From NCBI GenBank assembly GCA_008828725.1, contig MEHQ01001542.1, positions 167,697 through 231,696 of the forward strand: 64,000 nucleotides of DNA. Reading direction: 5' to 3'. Under the pieces are notes generated by a model. It was given only the letters and a program-made list of their open reading frames with translations. It had not been told where the DNA came from and ran no database searches. Both the position numbers and the translations under genes were made by a program. This DNA is from Saccharina japonica (Eukaryota; Sar; Phaeophyceae; Laminariales; Laminariaceae). Shown piece after piece: positions 32,237 through 43,629 of the stretch (its first letter is position 1; every line of letters starts with the position of its first letter).

Positions 32237-34900
32237 GCCTACGGATTCCCCTGTTTAGCCAATCAGCTCCTCACGTGTGTCGGTTTCGAACATTTTTATA
32301 ATCCGACCAAATTGGATTATCGCGAACACTCTAGAGTTTTAAAGTCAAGGGCATTTCAACGATTTCTGTCGAAGCTGGGCTAAGTCGTATGACGCTACTG
32401 TAAACACGGCTCCGAGAGGGACACGTCCCGGCCGTGGAAGGGGTTTCGCCCGCAGGAAGTGTCGACATCCGAATCTCGAAAAGAGGGGGGGGGGCGGCAG
32501 TGGCGAGCGTCCCAATGAGTACCGAAGAGTCCCGGGGTAGAAGAGGTGAGTGCACGGTGGGGGCAGTGAGGGACGGAGGCGCCGAGTTCCTGGTGCGTTG
32601 GCTGGTAGGCATGTTTTGCCAGACAGGCAAGCGGCCGCCCACATTGTCGCCGAACCCCTCGGATAGAAAAACAGCTTTGGATACCTTGAGCGAGTCATGG
32701 GCGCGGGTAAATCCCTCGAAGCATGCAGGAGGACCGACAGCAGAGCACCGGGACGCGGGGTGCATCTCTCAAAGCATGCAGGAGAGCCGACAACGGAGCA
32801 CAGCAGTGGGCATATACATATATTTGCACCCTCGCCTTCCACTTGAATGCCCACGGTGTTGTGGTGGCGAACACCATGGACTTGAGCGCTCACTACGGCA
32901 AGTCTAACTGTGTAAATAGCAACCATCATTCGCCGGCATGCCGGCATGCCTGCTGGGGTAGCATTTACCGAAGGGTCGGGAGCCGCCGATGAACTATCGT
33001 TCCTTCGAAAAGGGATGTCCGGGCGTTTCGGCTGGTGTTGAGACCCAGTCCCATCAGCAGGCGCAGGCACGACCGTCGACGGGGTTAGGAGAGAAGATTT
33101 TTCTCTTGGCAGAAGCGAGGAGGGATGTCAGCTCCCATATAAAGCGGGGTTGGGGATCTTACCGGAGATTCCGGTGGACCTCACCGACCCTTTTGGGAGA
33201 ATGAGCGAAGACGGAAGTACCCGAATCGGGGACGAGCAATCGGATCGAAAGAGGCCTGCTTGAGATCCGCGACACATGGAGGGTCCCCAAAGAAGAGATG
33301 TCCCGCATCGCCTCTGGATTTTGGCTGGAGTGAGGTCTTGGCACAAAGGAGGCCGCCGCCCTGACTCCTCTTGAAAATTTAGACGCGCTCGCGGCGCATG
33401 GCGGGAGGGCCACAACCCCCCGCGAGGTCCGACCACAAGTAAAAAACTCTCGACGGCCGCGGCTGTCCGCCGTCACGCCGCGCATGCTGCTGCTCTGGAC
33501 CAGCTCCACGAGACAAGAAAACCCGAAAAAGAGACCCCAGGAGTGAGCCCCCCTTACCGCAACCTTGACCGGCCTTAGCAGGAGAAACCCGCCAGGAGAG
33601 CAAGTGGCGAGAGCCTTGTCCAACGACCGTCACCGGAGCCTCTCTCAGTGGCGGGATATCTACCTCCTGCCTCCTTCGGGCGCGGCCAACGGGCCCCCTT
33701 CGAGTTATTCCTGTGCTGGAGTTCGTAGCCATGTGCCACAGAGTTTGTGGGCATGCGACGGAGCAACGCTGGCCAGCAAAGGGCACGTGGAGCTAACGGG
33801 CCCCTGCACTTGAACCAACGTCCCTTGGTATGTAGTTTACACATCATCTCGCTGTTGAGACATGTGTCGGAGAACTCCAAACAACAGGTATGGCTGCCTC
33901 CCGTTTGCTTGTCGTTGAAAGTCCTCAACGTTTTTAGAACGGGGACTGGTGATACGGTAGGGGGGTGGGGGTATATACTATATACCCCCATTTCCACTGC
34001 CGTATTTTACGCCAGTCGGGCCAATGGCGCTTTACCTCACTAAAAATCGGATTAAAAACAAAATGGTGTTCGCGCAGCGTAACAAGCAGACCCCATGGCG
34101 GTACAACTCGCGAAAACAAAACAGGCTGGAAATATGAAGACTAAAAAAAAAAGAGCAGCCGCTCGACCGATTTACAATGAGCGGTCGGAAAAACCTGGAC
34201 CTAAAAGTGAACCCTCTCTGCCTTAGCACCAGTGCGGAGGAACTACGTACCGCTGTCGCCTCTTAAAATACCCCTGTGGAGCTTGCGGTAATACTGAACA
34301 TAGAAAAGCGAAACACACGCAAGGACAGGTCCTCGAGCTGGAGTGCGGGTGAACCAGCACCAGCCGCTGCTACTTCTCGCGATACCTCAAACTCTGAAGC
34401 GGCTTGGAGTTCCCCACCGAGTGGAAAGTGGAGAACCTTCCGCTGCGGACAGAAAAGCTCAGGACGGGCGTCTGATAGTTAAGCCGAGAGTAGTTTTTTT
34501 CTGGACGCCCCATCCCGAGAGTTTCGTTATAAGTCTCTCCTGTATACCCGACGCCACCGACGCAGACTCGCAAGCTCGAGTACATTCACCTGCGTGGAGT
34601 CAGCGCTTGTAAACACGGTGGATCGGCTGCCTTGATGGGTCAGCCGCCGCTACTCACGGGGCGGGCAAGCGCCAACACTGCACCCGACCGGGTGCTTGTT
34701 GTTTTTTATGTCATTCGACGAGCGGAACCACAACAACTACGGACGTTCGCGGTGGAAAGCTTTTAGAGCAGAGGCCTCGGGGTACAGGGCAAGCACATTC
34801 GCCGATCAGCTGGCAGCGAGCGGATCAGCTGGCAGCGAGCGTCGCGGGGGAGGGGGGGGTGGATGGAAGATGCGCTATGGCGAAGAAGGAGTAGTTAAGG
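32237..34900. other. GC-richer unassigned region
   Basis: Open frames of 130-240 codons overlap on both strands (for example 32345-33070 minus, 32434-32907 plus, 33159-33623 minus), but I recognise no domain. The region may be the remainder of the LINE-like element or a diverged gene. GGGGGTATATACTATATACCC near 33961-33990 is a perfect palindrome. A 20-bp tandem (GATCAGCTGGCAGCGAGCG) is near 34803-34841. Confidence 0.4.
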
Positions 34901-35266
34901 GGCATCAGTCGCAGTTAGTCTCGGTCCCCACCCAGGCTGTCATCCCCCGGAAGGTGGCTCGCTTTCAACGCCAGCTGGGGCATCATCAAGAGGCTAACAG
35001 GAACAGGAGAAAGAGGGGTTTACCCATGTCATGCATGGCCGTGGTCGTGTGAACGTAGACCCTCGCATCCCTACAATTCCCGGACGGAGCACGCCGGGTT
35101 CCCACCGGCAAGGCGGGGACGGGGGGTGGCAGACAGACACACACACACGGCCGAGGCGGCAGAGAAGAAGCAATAAAGGGACGCCTGCTGAAGATGATGT
35201 CGGTGACGAGCCAGAGGTCGCCATCTCGCGCAGAGTGTCTCGCTTCCAACTTCAACTGCGGTAGCA
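34900..35266 (+). other. Two related coding-like segments (VA.I.R+V.RFQ.QL)
   Basis: At about 34935-34980 the plus strand reads TQAVIPRKVARFQRQLG. At 35205-35264 it reads EPEVAISRRVSRFQLQLR and then stops. A third, frame-broken segment at 28247-28330 reads QPQVAISRR and, in another frame, FQLRGVAKRLQ. Conservation at the protein level suggests fragments of one repeated coding family. I cannot name it. Between the two copies here lies a piece of repeat H. Confidence 0.35.
35018..35105 (-). repeat. Dispersed repeat H, fragment
   Basis: ATGTCATGCATGGCCGTGG, then ACCCTCGCATCCCTACAATT and CGGACGGAGCACGCCGGGTT. This is the end of the family seen in full near 47.4-47.9, 58.0 and 63.0 kb. Confidence 0.7.
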
Positions 35267-36184
35267 CAAGGGATAACATCGACAAGTGCAGTATTATCAA
35301 CCGTTCCATAGCTCGGACAGATCATCGACTCCATCTTCGTTATCTGGATCTTCTCCAGGGCCGGTCAACGCCCGGACTTTGAATTATCTGGCTCCATGAT
35401 GCCGGATGGAAGCCGTACAATCTGCATGGTCTACGTAGGCTTCATGCTTTCTGGGTTGAATATGTACTACTATGCAGACCCCGCACAACCTCTCACAACT
35501 GTAGTTGAGGATGAGGAACTAGATGATCTACTGTAGATAGATAGATCATGATCTGTAGATGATCTGTCCGAGGTATGAGTCATTCCAGGAAGAGCGTGCA
35601 GCAGTGCGAGCATCCCATCATCATGCTGAGCGCGTATCGTACGTCTCCTCCTGCTGTTGTTTCACTTTGGGTTCATCCCCTGTACCACAAACAGCCGCCT
35701 GGGCTGGTTCGTGAGTCTGTGGCAGATGCCAAAATCGTCACGTTTTTTCAGGGATGTATATCCGGTACGGGTATAGCGGTAATTCATAAAAGTTATTGGG
35801 GTTTAGGGCAAGAAATAACAAAAAAACGAAATGCGGTAATTTATCATTACCTATCCTCCACAGCACAAACACGCCTCCAAATGTATTGGAAGCCGTTCTA
35901 CATACATCCCTGGGTGAAGAGCACATCAGCAGTTTTTTCCTAGCGGTTCCAGCGGTAATTATTCAAGACGTGCGATTTTCGCGTATTACCGGTAATCCGC
36001 GTCTCTGATTTGCGGTAACGTACATGAATCCCTGCTTTTTTCGACAACTTTTCACTCTGAAGCCCCCAAGGGGTATTAGGACAGGTGCAATACCCCTATA
36101 TAAAGCTCAAGCCGGAAGGGTATGCAGCAGGGAGTAGATTTTGCGCTGAGGGCTCTTTTTCGTTTTTTTTTCTGTGTTTTTTTT
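35267..36184. other. Unassigned DNA
   Basis: Contains repeated GATCATAC/GATCTGTAGAT words near 35520-35575 and GCGGTAATT motifs near 35770-36010. No gene recognised; the frame at 35575-35943 has no hallmark. Confidence 0.45.
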
Positions 36185-36270
36185 CCTTTCGGAGTGGAAT
36201 GTTTCTGAGTGATCAGCGTTAAAGCTCACTTCATGCTACACATTGATTGTCGGATGGCAAGGATAATAAT
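36185..36270 (-). repeat. Dispersed repeat K
   Basis: The reverse strand carries TTGCCATCCGACAATC-like, TGAGCTTTAACGCTGATCAC and TCAGAAACATTCC. Family consensus: TTGCCATCCGACAATGTGC, AGCATGAGCTTCAGCG, TTGATCACTCATAAC. Other copies are at 38.53, 38.71, 40.39, 43.69 and 60.09 kb. It is often found close to the LTR family below, which may mean both come from one element. Confidence 0.65.
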
Positions 36271-36629
36271 TTTTAGAGTAGGCTTTCCGTATTTTATTTC
36301 CCTTTCGTTTTCTTCTTCCTGGGAACGTTTCACGCGTCGTACAGATCTATAGATCATACAGATCATACAGATCATCTACCGATACGAAATATATAATCTA
36401 GATCCTAACCTGCTGTTATGACATGCTGTAAAGATCTGTACAGTATACCGTATACTTATCCAACCCAGGACACGTGTCCTAGACCATGCAGATTACACCG
36501 GGCTCCCTACGTAGCCTGCAACATGATCTAGACCTTACCAGGTACAGATCAGGAATATATTTTCGCTGAAAGAGCTAGATCGTGGAGGTGGAGATCGATG
36601 AACTATCTGTCGGATGTGTGGAGCGCTTG
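36271..36629. other. Unassigned DNA
   Basis: ATAGATCATACAGATCATAC tandem words at 36345-36380 and TACCAGGTA at 36536-36544. Nothing else recognised. Confidence 0.5.
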
Positions 36630-36909
36630 TGTGATAAGACTGGGTGAAACACAGAGTATCCCCTTGCAGGTTTGTCTATTAAGCATCCTTGGTATTTATC
36701 GCTTTCTTGTAAAATCAAGCGTGCAAGAGAAGCAGCTTTTATTAACCCCAGAGGCCTGATGACATCTGACTCGGAAGGGCTTCAAGTATGATCCTTCCGA
36801 TCTTATAAATACCCTGAATACGAATGCCACCCAAGTATTACGAAAACGGACCAATCACCTATACCTGATAATGAGGTAATTACCGGCCTTCCAAGCCCAT
36901 ACCATTACA
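36630..36909 (-). mobile_element. Solo LTR-like copy, family F (about 280 bp)
   Basis: On the minus strand it starts TGTAATGGTATGGGCTTGG, AAGGCCGGTAATTACCTCATT, continues through GGCATTCGTATTCAGGG and TATTTATAAGATCGGAAGG, and ends CACCCAGTCTTATCACA. Other copies end TTACA. TG...CA termini with TGTAA/TTACA inversion, several solo copies, and a primer-binding-site-like sequence after the copy at 60.5 kb identify it as an LTR. No matching target duplication is seen here. Confidence 0.65.
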
Positions 36910-38524
36910 CTAGCCCACCCTGATGGGCCGTATATGCAGAAATATGTGAAAACGGGGAAATCCCAGTTCCTCGAACTATTAATAGAACATGAGTCGAAGA
37001 TGTGGCTCCTCAAAACCCACTCCCACACCTCTAAGTTGCTAGGCTAAGAGGCCGGAAAAAAACGCAAAGAAAGGCAATTGAACGAAAACGCAGGTGCTGT
37101 GATCGAAACCAACGCCAAATACCTCCCGCGAGGCGCCAACAGGGAGAGGGGGGGGGGCGAGAAGGCAACGACTAGCACCGAGAAGGAAACAACTGACACC
37201 GTACAGGGAATGGGCACTGCCGACAGCCCCGCGAGAGGGACGCGAGTGCCTTGCTGAAGAATGCAGAACAACGATAAAAACACACAACTAACGACACAGT
37301 CTTGTGTCACAGTTCAAGTAGCCATATTACCCTGACCGCCCCCCTCGGCTCTGGCGGGGGAGGGCGTCGGCAGGACGAAAGAGGGAAACAAATAAAAGAC
37401 ACCGAACCCAATACCAAACCCCATACCAAACCCACGCAGAAAGTGCAAGAAATACCTATTCTAAGACCTTGAAAGAAACCCTCTCAGTCCCGTAGCCCAT
37501 AGAAAAAGGGAAGCTATCGAGCTCGGCGGCGGCATGAAAGTCAGCTATCCACGGCCGTGCCTCGATATTCATGTACGTTACGTTGGGTCCCTCGAGGAAG
37601 CGCGTGTGCTATGTGGGCCTGGAGACACCAAGAACCTCGTACGGCCCCCATTAAAGTCGTGTAGCGCGCTGGAGAAAGAGGAAGCTTGATCGGCCCCGGA
37701 TCGTCCATAAATCGGACGAGGTAGACGTCATCCGCAGACGTCTTGACGCTGATTTTGCCCGCCATCACATTTACGAGTGAACGACGTTGGCGGGTGTATA
37801 TGTATGCTGCACATTAAAGAGTGGCAAATGAAAAGTGGCCATCAGAAGAAAGGGTGGAGCAAGGGGCAGCAGGCGGAGTAGATCGACGTTAGTTCACCCG
37901 GAAGCTTGGTACATCCATTTATGGATAAAAAAAAAAAAAAAAATCCACTAAAGCCCACGAACGATACAAGGCCATTTGTTTGTTCTATTAGCCCATACTA
38001 ATGCCAAGGTATTCTTTTAGTTTTCACCTATATACGAGGCACACGATACTTCACTAAACCCTACCAGGTATAAAGGCATATGCCAAGTGAAATACAGAGT
38101 ATGCATAACATTAATAGCTTGGTAGTTGTTTTCGTAAATTGACCAATTCATCCATACTGATTCCAAGACATCGATTAGTTTTTACCCACGAGGCACCCGG
38201 CCCCCGTTTGACAAATTCACCAAAGCCTACGATACAACGCCATTTTCTTCATTAATTCATAAAAGTTCAAGACATTAATTTGTTTTTCACCTTCGAAGTA
38301 CACGACATAGGTACGTACCTGCTGTGATGGTATCACGTGGCACAGAAGGGGGTTAGGTCTACCTACTTCGTGCATACCAGGTGCGCGTACATACAGCAGC
38401 AGTAGTAGTAGGTTTATTTTAAGGTTGCCCCCGTCGGGTGGGGGGGGGTTCGTCTTCCTGATGGAAACGCTTGCGAGTGGGAATGACATCGTCGTCGTTA
38501 TATTATTTCGATTATCTCATTGTT
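36910..38524. other. Unassigned DNA between two opposite LTR-like copies
   Basis: No gag/pol-like frame lies between the inverted LTR copies (36630-36909 and 38869-39140), so they are not one element. It contains a CTATTAATAG near 36977, an A run at 37927-37942, a frame at 37541-37768 (minus) without hallmark, and TACCAGGTA at 38062-38070. The GAATTCATAAAAGTTCAAGAC-like sequences near 38110-38290 (CACGAGGCACACGA..., TTGACCAATTCA) look like an imperfect tandem repeat of about 120 bp. Confidence 0.5.
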
Positions 38525-38800
38525 TTGCCATTCGACAATGCATAGCACGAAGCAAGCATATGAGCCTCAACGTCGATCGCTCATAAACACTCCGAAAGTA
38601 GAAAATCCACACGGAATAAAATTAACAAACAAACAAACAAACAAACAAAAAAGCCTCCCTACCCACAAAGTCTATAAACTCCTTTTCTGTACGTATGTAC
38701 CTACTTTTAGTTCTTGCCACATCCGACAGTCAATGTGTATAGCATCAGCGCCAACATCGATCGCTCATAAGCACTCCGAGATAAAAAAAAACACACGGAA
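38525..38800 (+). repeat. Dispersed repeat K, two tandem-like copies
   Basis: 38525-38610 and 38708-38795 both read TTGCCA...CGACA, (A)GCATAG, CAACGTCGATCGCTCATAA and CACTCCGA. Between them is a CAAA microsatellite (38627-38650). Confidence 0.65.
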
Positions 38801-38868
38801 GGAAACAAAAAAAAGGAGCCCAATATGCGTTTATTCTACAGGTGGGATAAAAGTCATACATTTATCTG

Positions 38869-39140
38869 TGTAATAGTACGGGCTTGGAAGGCCGGTAATT
38901 ACCTCATTTATAGGTAATTTGTCCGTTTTCGTTTTAGTTGGATGGCATTCGTATTCGGTTCGTTTTAGTTGGATGGCATTCGTATTCGGTTCGTATTAGT
39001 TGGATCACATTCGTATTCGGGATATTTATAAGATCGGAAGGGACATAAGGCCCTTCCGAGCTCAGATGTCATCAGGCTCTCTGGGGAAATAACAAAAGCC
39101 GCTTCTCTTCTACGCTTTATTCTACGCAAAAGTGAGTAAA
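38869..39140 (+). mobile_element. Solo LTR-like copy, family F, 3'-truncated
   Basis: Starts TGTAATAGTACGGGCTTGG, AAGGCCGGTAATTACCTC. An internal GTTTTAGTTGGATGGCATTCG unit is tandemly repeated three times (38928-39020), then GATATTTATAAGATCGGAAGG. The expected TTACA end is not found; similarity fades after about 39140. Confidence 0.65.
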
Positions 39141-39539
39141 CATCTTGAGGTTATCCGTCCGCCACGTACCCGTCCGGCCGTCCCTCTCGGAGAGATTTTC
39201 CTTCGCCCGTTTCGGCCCGGACCCCGGTTTTTGGGACTAGTTGCTTGAAATTTGGCATTTATATTCTATTGTGTGCAGTAAGGACCGGTCGCCCCGGTAG
39301 TCTAGCGTGATAGATATACGCACCATAACCACTACTATTGTGTGCGCTATTATTATAGTCAGCGCTCATAGATCACTGCTCCTAGATGGGCACTGCCTAC
39401 TGATACAACACGATCTATTATTATTCGTTGTAGCAGATAACCCCCCTGTAGTATCCAGCATCGGCTAAATTATACCGACTACTGCTGCTTGCTGTAATAG
39501 GTGCCATTCCTAAGATAGTGGTGCCGGCGAATGCTGCTA
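39141..39539. other. Unassigned DNA
   Basis: No exon or known repeat recognised. It includes GGACCGGTCGCCCCGGTAGTC near 39282 and several TATTATT-type words. Confidence 0.45.
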
Positions 39540-39829
39540 TAAACTTCTTCGGGCGGCGGACCCCTTTTAAGGCGCCTTTTAAGGGGTGTAAGGGGATACT
39601 CGAAATATAAAGGGATAGCGACCACAGCAAGGATAACTTTGGAGTTAGCAACCGCCCACGACTGACGCGAGGAGGGCCTACATAATATGTAGGTGTACCA
39701 CTCTGGGCGCGAATTTAAGGACCATTCGTACATTAATATGAAGACCAAGCGGTCCTTATATTTACGCTGACAGGAGAAGTTGGTTTGTACGAGGATCATG
39801 GTGCGTCCGTGCCGTACGAAGGCTTGTCT

Positions 39830-40005
39830 TGTAAGATTGGGTGAGACACGGAGTATCCCCTCCTTGCAGGCCTGGTTACATTAAGTCATGCCCTTGGTGT
39901 TACTCACTTTCGTGTACGTACATAGAATCAAGCGTAGTAGGAGAAGGAAATTAGCTTATTACCTGTATTGAGGTAATTACCGGCCTTCTACAAGCCCGTA
40001 CTATT
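39830..40005 (-). mobile_element. LTR-like copy, family F, internally deleted
   Basis: The minus strand ends CCCAATCTTACA and begins near GGGCTTGTAGAAGGCCGG. About 100 bp of the middle is missing relative to 36630-36909. Confidence 0.6.
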
Positions 40006-40100
40006 CTGGGGGACCTATAGTAAATAGGACCTATGGTGCATATTTACGTATTTTTACTATTAATAACAAGATTTGGTCCTGTTTACTATGGTCCTCCATT
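40005..40100. mobile_element. Stowaway-like MITE, family A
   Basis: GGGGGACCTATAGTAAATAG at the left and GTTTACTATGGTCCTCC at the right. TATTAATA at 40058-40065 sits where the copies at 45.0, 45.3 and 46.0 kb read a plain TA (TTTAC-TA-ACAA). Confidence 0.8.
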
Positions 40101-40384
40101 ATGTTACACTTGCATGGTATACGTACAACTCGGACACCAATTTGTCTCCTCCGCCAGTCACAAAGTGACCGTCTAATCGTCACTTTATATCGTCAAGTTT
40201 TTGAGTTTTCCGTCTGAAGTTTCAAGAGAATTACGGGTAATAAAATTGCTTTCCGTGAGTTCAAAATCCCACCATCGTGAGTACCCTGGTACAGTATTTC
40301 GCCTCCCCCGAACACGGAAAATAAAGAATTAGTTCAATCTCTCATTTTCCCCTTCTTTTCTTTTTTGGTGCTATTATTATTATC

Positions 40385-40465
40385 TTTGCCATCCGACAAT
40401 GTGCAGCATGATCTTCAGCGTTGATCACTCATAAAACTCCCAAAAGCAGAAGACCACGGAAACCA
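40385..40465 (+). repeat. Dispersed repeat K
   Basis: TTGCCATCCGACAATGTGC, AGCATGATCTTCAGCG, TTGATCACTCATAA and CTCCCAAAAGCAGAAGACCAC. Almost identical to 60085-60160. Confidence 0.75.
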
Positions 40466-40782
40466 AGGAAACCTATGCGTACAGTCTAACACCCTTCTAT
40501 GTCTGCTTCCCGCCAAGATTTATCCACAATACTCCATTTGTTGTCCTTGCTCCCTCCTTCTTCCCAATATGCCCTCTTTACGTTCAATGTATCATACACT
40601 TTCCTAGCGAATTAAGTTCTGAATTTTGCTAAATTATTAAAAAAAGGGATCAACTACTGCTGAGAGCGCATAATAGCGTGGGTATATAGGCGATATTCGA
40701 CGCAAGCCGAAGAAGGAATACATCGGGCCAGAAGAAGCATTCTCGCGATAAAAGCGAAGAAGGCTCGAACCGTAGCGGGGAT
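40466..40782. repeat. Continuation of the repeat shared with 60.16-60.30 kb
   Basis: CTATGCGTACAGTCTAACAC, TTCTATGTCTGCTTCCCGC, TTTATCCACAATACTCC and TTTGTTGTCCTTGCTCCC match 60178-60290 (TATGCGCAAAGTCTAACATC and onward), so the K-containing repeat is at least 250 bp. The rest to 40782 is unassigned. Confidence 0.65.
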
Positions 40783-40801
40783 GGGGGGGGGGGGGGGGGG
40801 G
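40783..40801 (+). repeat. Run of 19 G
   Basis: The longest uninterrupted G run seen in the window, next to no recognised family end. Length is likely unreliable in any sequencing technology. Confidence 0.9.
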
Positions 40802-41540
40802 CTGCTATAATATGTGACTCCGGAGCTGAGTTATTAATATATACGACTATTCGTTGGAGGGAGAGAAACGAAGGGACGAAGACAGCGTGGGAAGAATAAG
40901 AAGAATGAATACTATAGTAAAATAATAATAAAATAATAAAAATGGAATAAAAAATAGATTAAAACAGCAGCAGTGCAGTTGCAGTAATTCTATATTTAGG
41001 TGAATAACAGATTCCACCTTATTTCCCCTCTGTCGTTACTGATTATTATGGCGTCACACGTTTTGCTGTTTTTATTTTTCATCTTGTAATTGTTGTACCG
41101 AAAAACCCCCTCTCTATCGTATACTTATAAAATGAGGCTGCAAAGTTGATTGTCAACCGGTCGGGACAATTCACAGCTGGCGTATTTTTTACCGGCAGCT
41201 TTTTCTATTTTTTTTATTTTTGTAAATAACGTTTTGCTCGTTTTCATGTGTTCTCTCATTTATAGTCATTCCACCGCTACACCGCTTGGCAGTATAATCG
41301 AGCTCACAGCTGACATATATATAACAATTTCATTTAATAACTCACAGCTGACGCATTCATAATAATTTCATGTACGAGGTCTTTATAATCATTTTATTTA
41401 ATGCACTGCTGCTGCGGTTTTGTGGCCTTGGTTTGCCTGTATACGATACTGTGTACGTCCTTGATCCCTTCGGGCAAGCGCGGAGCCGGCGGCGGGTGTC
41501 ATCTCGCCGCGGCAAAGCCCCTTTACCTGGTGTACAATAA
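40802..41540. other. Unassigned AT-rich DNA
   Basis: AATAATAAAATAATAAAAATGG sequence near 40920-40960 and a short imperfect repeat CACAGCTGACGCATTCAT / CACAGCTGACATATATA near 41290-41360. No gene seen. Confidence 0.5.
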
Positions 41541-41568
41541 TAGCGGTAGTAGTATATAGTAGTAGTAA

Positions 41569-41640
<72 letters not shown>

Positions 41641-41676
41641 CAGTAGTGATAGTAATAGTAGTAGTAGTAGTAGCAG
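41541..41676. repeat. TAG trinucleotide microsatellite
   Basis: About 45 units of TAG/GTA, with a perfect core at 41572-41640 and interrupted flanks (GATAGTAATAG). Long leucine or tyrosine frames here are translations of the repeat and not genes. Confidence 0.95.
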
Positions 41677-42577
41677 CACGTACCGGGTACCAGGTATCTG
41701 GTATAATAGCACGAGCCGTTGACTAAGGCCGGGACACAGAGCGGGAAATTGTCGGAAAATGAACGAACTGAACGTAAAACGCTCCGGAAAAGAAAGAACG
41801 AACCGACGAAAAAAATGCTCCGAAAGTGGAAGAACGAACGAAAAACGCTCAGAAAATGAACGAGCCGAATGTAAATTAATCTCGCTTCGAAAAAAACAAC
41901 CAACCAACCAACAAACAAAGAGACGAACAAACAAACAAAAAAACAAACAAACAAACAAACCGGCTCAAAATGCCCAGAAAAAATGGAAGAAGAGCGAACA
42001 GAAAACGCTCCGAGACAGAAAAAAAACGGACCGACAAAAAAACACCCCGGACAAAATAAGGAACAACAACCAACCAAACAACGAAAAACGCCCAGAAAAA
42101 TAATCCAACATACAAACAAACGTGACACAAGTAGTATGTATGAATACTCGTAGTGTTAATAAGTACTAAGAAAACGACTTGGACCTCGAAGCAGCTGCGA
42201 CAAATTAATTGCTGATAAATCCGCACTTGCTTGCTGCCCTCGGATGGTTTGCTCGACAACCCCGTGAGGAGTGAGTGCAGGCGTGGAGCGCGGAGCGACG
42301 CGTCTTCTAAGGAAAGGTCGCCACGAGAGAGATTCTCTTTTTCCCGGGAAAAAAAAAAAGCCAACCATTTTCTTTGTGCGAGGCACCTTCGGGCTGTAAA
42401 GAAAAATCGGCTCTGAAAATTATGAAAATTATCCCAGGGGGCGGGGGTGTGTTATCTTATTAACTTTTTCCTGGTATATATATACCCGTGGTATACAATA
42501 ACTGCTCATCACATTATATAATATCATATATATTATATACTGGTATAAGTTTAAGTTTCTTGAAAAATAATTTTCGT
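41677..42577. other. Unassigned DNA with an A/C-rich tandem
   Basis: From 41750 to 42080 the plus strand is rich in GAACGAAC, CTCCGGAAAA and AACAAACAAACC words. Open frames on both strands (up to 201 codons) only reflect this composition. TACCAGGTA is at 41688-41696. No gene recognised. Confidence 0.5.
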
Positions 42578-42660
42578 GATTGGTCGTGAGATTCGAACTC
42601 ACGACCACTACTTACTACAACCCATGTCCTGCCGACGACGCCATTTGTTAAGGCATTAAT
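42578..42660 (-). other. LTR/primer-binding-site-like junction or tRNA-like sequence
   Basis: The minus strand reads CCTTAACAAATGGCGTCGTC, GGCAGGACATGGG, then GTGAGTTCGAATCTCAC. TGGCGTCGTCGGCAGGA directly after an ...ACA end resembles an LTR-retrotransposon primer-binding site (compare 60767-60786). GTGAG-TTCGAAT-CTCAC is also a perfect tRNA T-arm/B-box shape. No acceptor stem can be folded, so this is not an intact tRNA gene. A relative is at 48030-48085. Confidence 0.4.
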
Positions 42661-43074
42661 TAGTTCGTTGGGCTACAATACTGGTAAAAGGTTAACCTAC
42701 TTACTGCTGTTGAAGTGCCTATTATGCCCAATATCTTATACCACTATGTTGCGAAATATAAGCACTGTTTTTATTGAATATTAATATGTGAAATATGCTT
42801 AAATCTCGGTACAGAGTGATGCCAGTTAATAAGCCTTATAACAACAACAACAAACAGCTTTATCCTGAGATTTTTTTCCAGGCGGTAGGTAGGTGCTAAG
42901 GTCTAAGCGTTGTAACATAGGGTTCAGGGTAAGGGCTACAACAGTACAGCATTATTAGTAGTAGGGCTTTAGAGTCAAGTATGTTTCAACCAAGCTGGGG
43001 TCTCGAGTCGTAAACACTCCCCCCCCCCGCCCCCCTATGTAAAAAAACGCCCATGAAACGAACGTATAAAACCA
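42661..43074. other. Unassigned DNA
   Basis: If 42578-42660 is an LTR junction, the LTR itself should lie here on the minus strand, but I find no second copy to confirm it. CAACAACAAC at 42841 and GGTTCAGGGTAAGG near 42920 are noted. Confidence 0.4.
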
Positions 43075-43405
43075 GTAGTAGGTGGCGTGCGTTATGTGCA
43101 GGTTGCATCTGCAAAAGTTTTTGTGCAGGCTGTGTGTGGCCAATTTCATCCTTGCCCGTCGACCCAAACCAAGCCAACTCCGGACACACCCCTAACCCTA
43201 ACCCTAACCCTAACCCGAACCCCAACCCCCTTGGGGAGCACGAGGTCGACAGGGGCAGCCACGCGGCTCCGCCGCGTGTTTTGGTGGCGTTTTTCCAAAA
43301 ACAAAATGCGGCCCAAAAGGCCAGCCTCACGCATTAAAACTAGCATCCTGCACAAAAACTTTTGCAGGTGCAACCTGCACACAGTACGCGTCGTAGTAGG
43401 TAGCC
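43075..43405. mobile_element. Telomere-motif inverted-repeat element, family B
   Basis: Inverted ends of about 35 bp: TGTGCAGGTTGCATCTGCAA at the left and TTGCAGGTGCAACCTGCACA at the right, continuing AAGTTTTTGTGCAGG inwards. The interior has four uninterrupted CCCTAA units (43189-43217), CGAGGTCGACAGGGGCAGCC and the ACGCGG/CCGCGT hairpin with TTTTGGTGGCGTTTTTCC. The core is nearly identical to 7230-7330 although the ends differ, so the core is what is conserved. Confidence 0.8.
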
Positions 43406-43629
43406 CCTTTCTTAGGGGGACGGTAGCGCGTTCGGGATCGGATTCGGGATTGTAAGTCCCCTACAAAATATACCACTACTGCGGTAGTTACTGGTATACT
43501 TATAGAACTAACTATAAACTCGTTGGGGCTGTGGTCCGTGTCACTTTTCCCCGTTTACTTGCTGCCCGGTGGCTACGTACTACCTGGTACGTCTTTTTTT
43601 CTTTTTTAGCTTTTTTTACGTAAGAGATA

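Larger units (their letters stand above)
39540..40240 (+). repeat. Dispersed repeat L with nested insertions
   Basis: The left part (39548-39830) matches 20530-20700 and the right part (40130-40240) matches 20718-20860. The LTR-like piece (39830-40005) and the MITE (40005-40100) lie exactly between, so they inserted into this repeat. Confidence 0.6.

Noticed and set aside
36630-39140. One transposon bounded by the inverted family F copies
   Set aside because: The copies are LTR-like, differ in length and truncation, and enclose no coding sequence; two independent solo copies are simpler.
41398-42128. Long Leu/Tyr/Phe frames over the TAG microsatellite
   Set aside because: They are translations of the repeat and of a T/C-rich strand; the membrane-protein look is an artefact.
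42578-42610. Intact tRNA gene
   Set aside because: The T-arm is perfect, but no matching acceptor stem, D-arm or anticodon arm can be built at the right distances.
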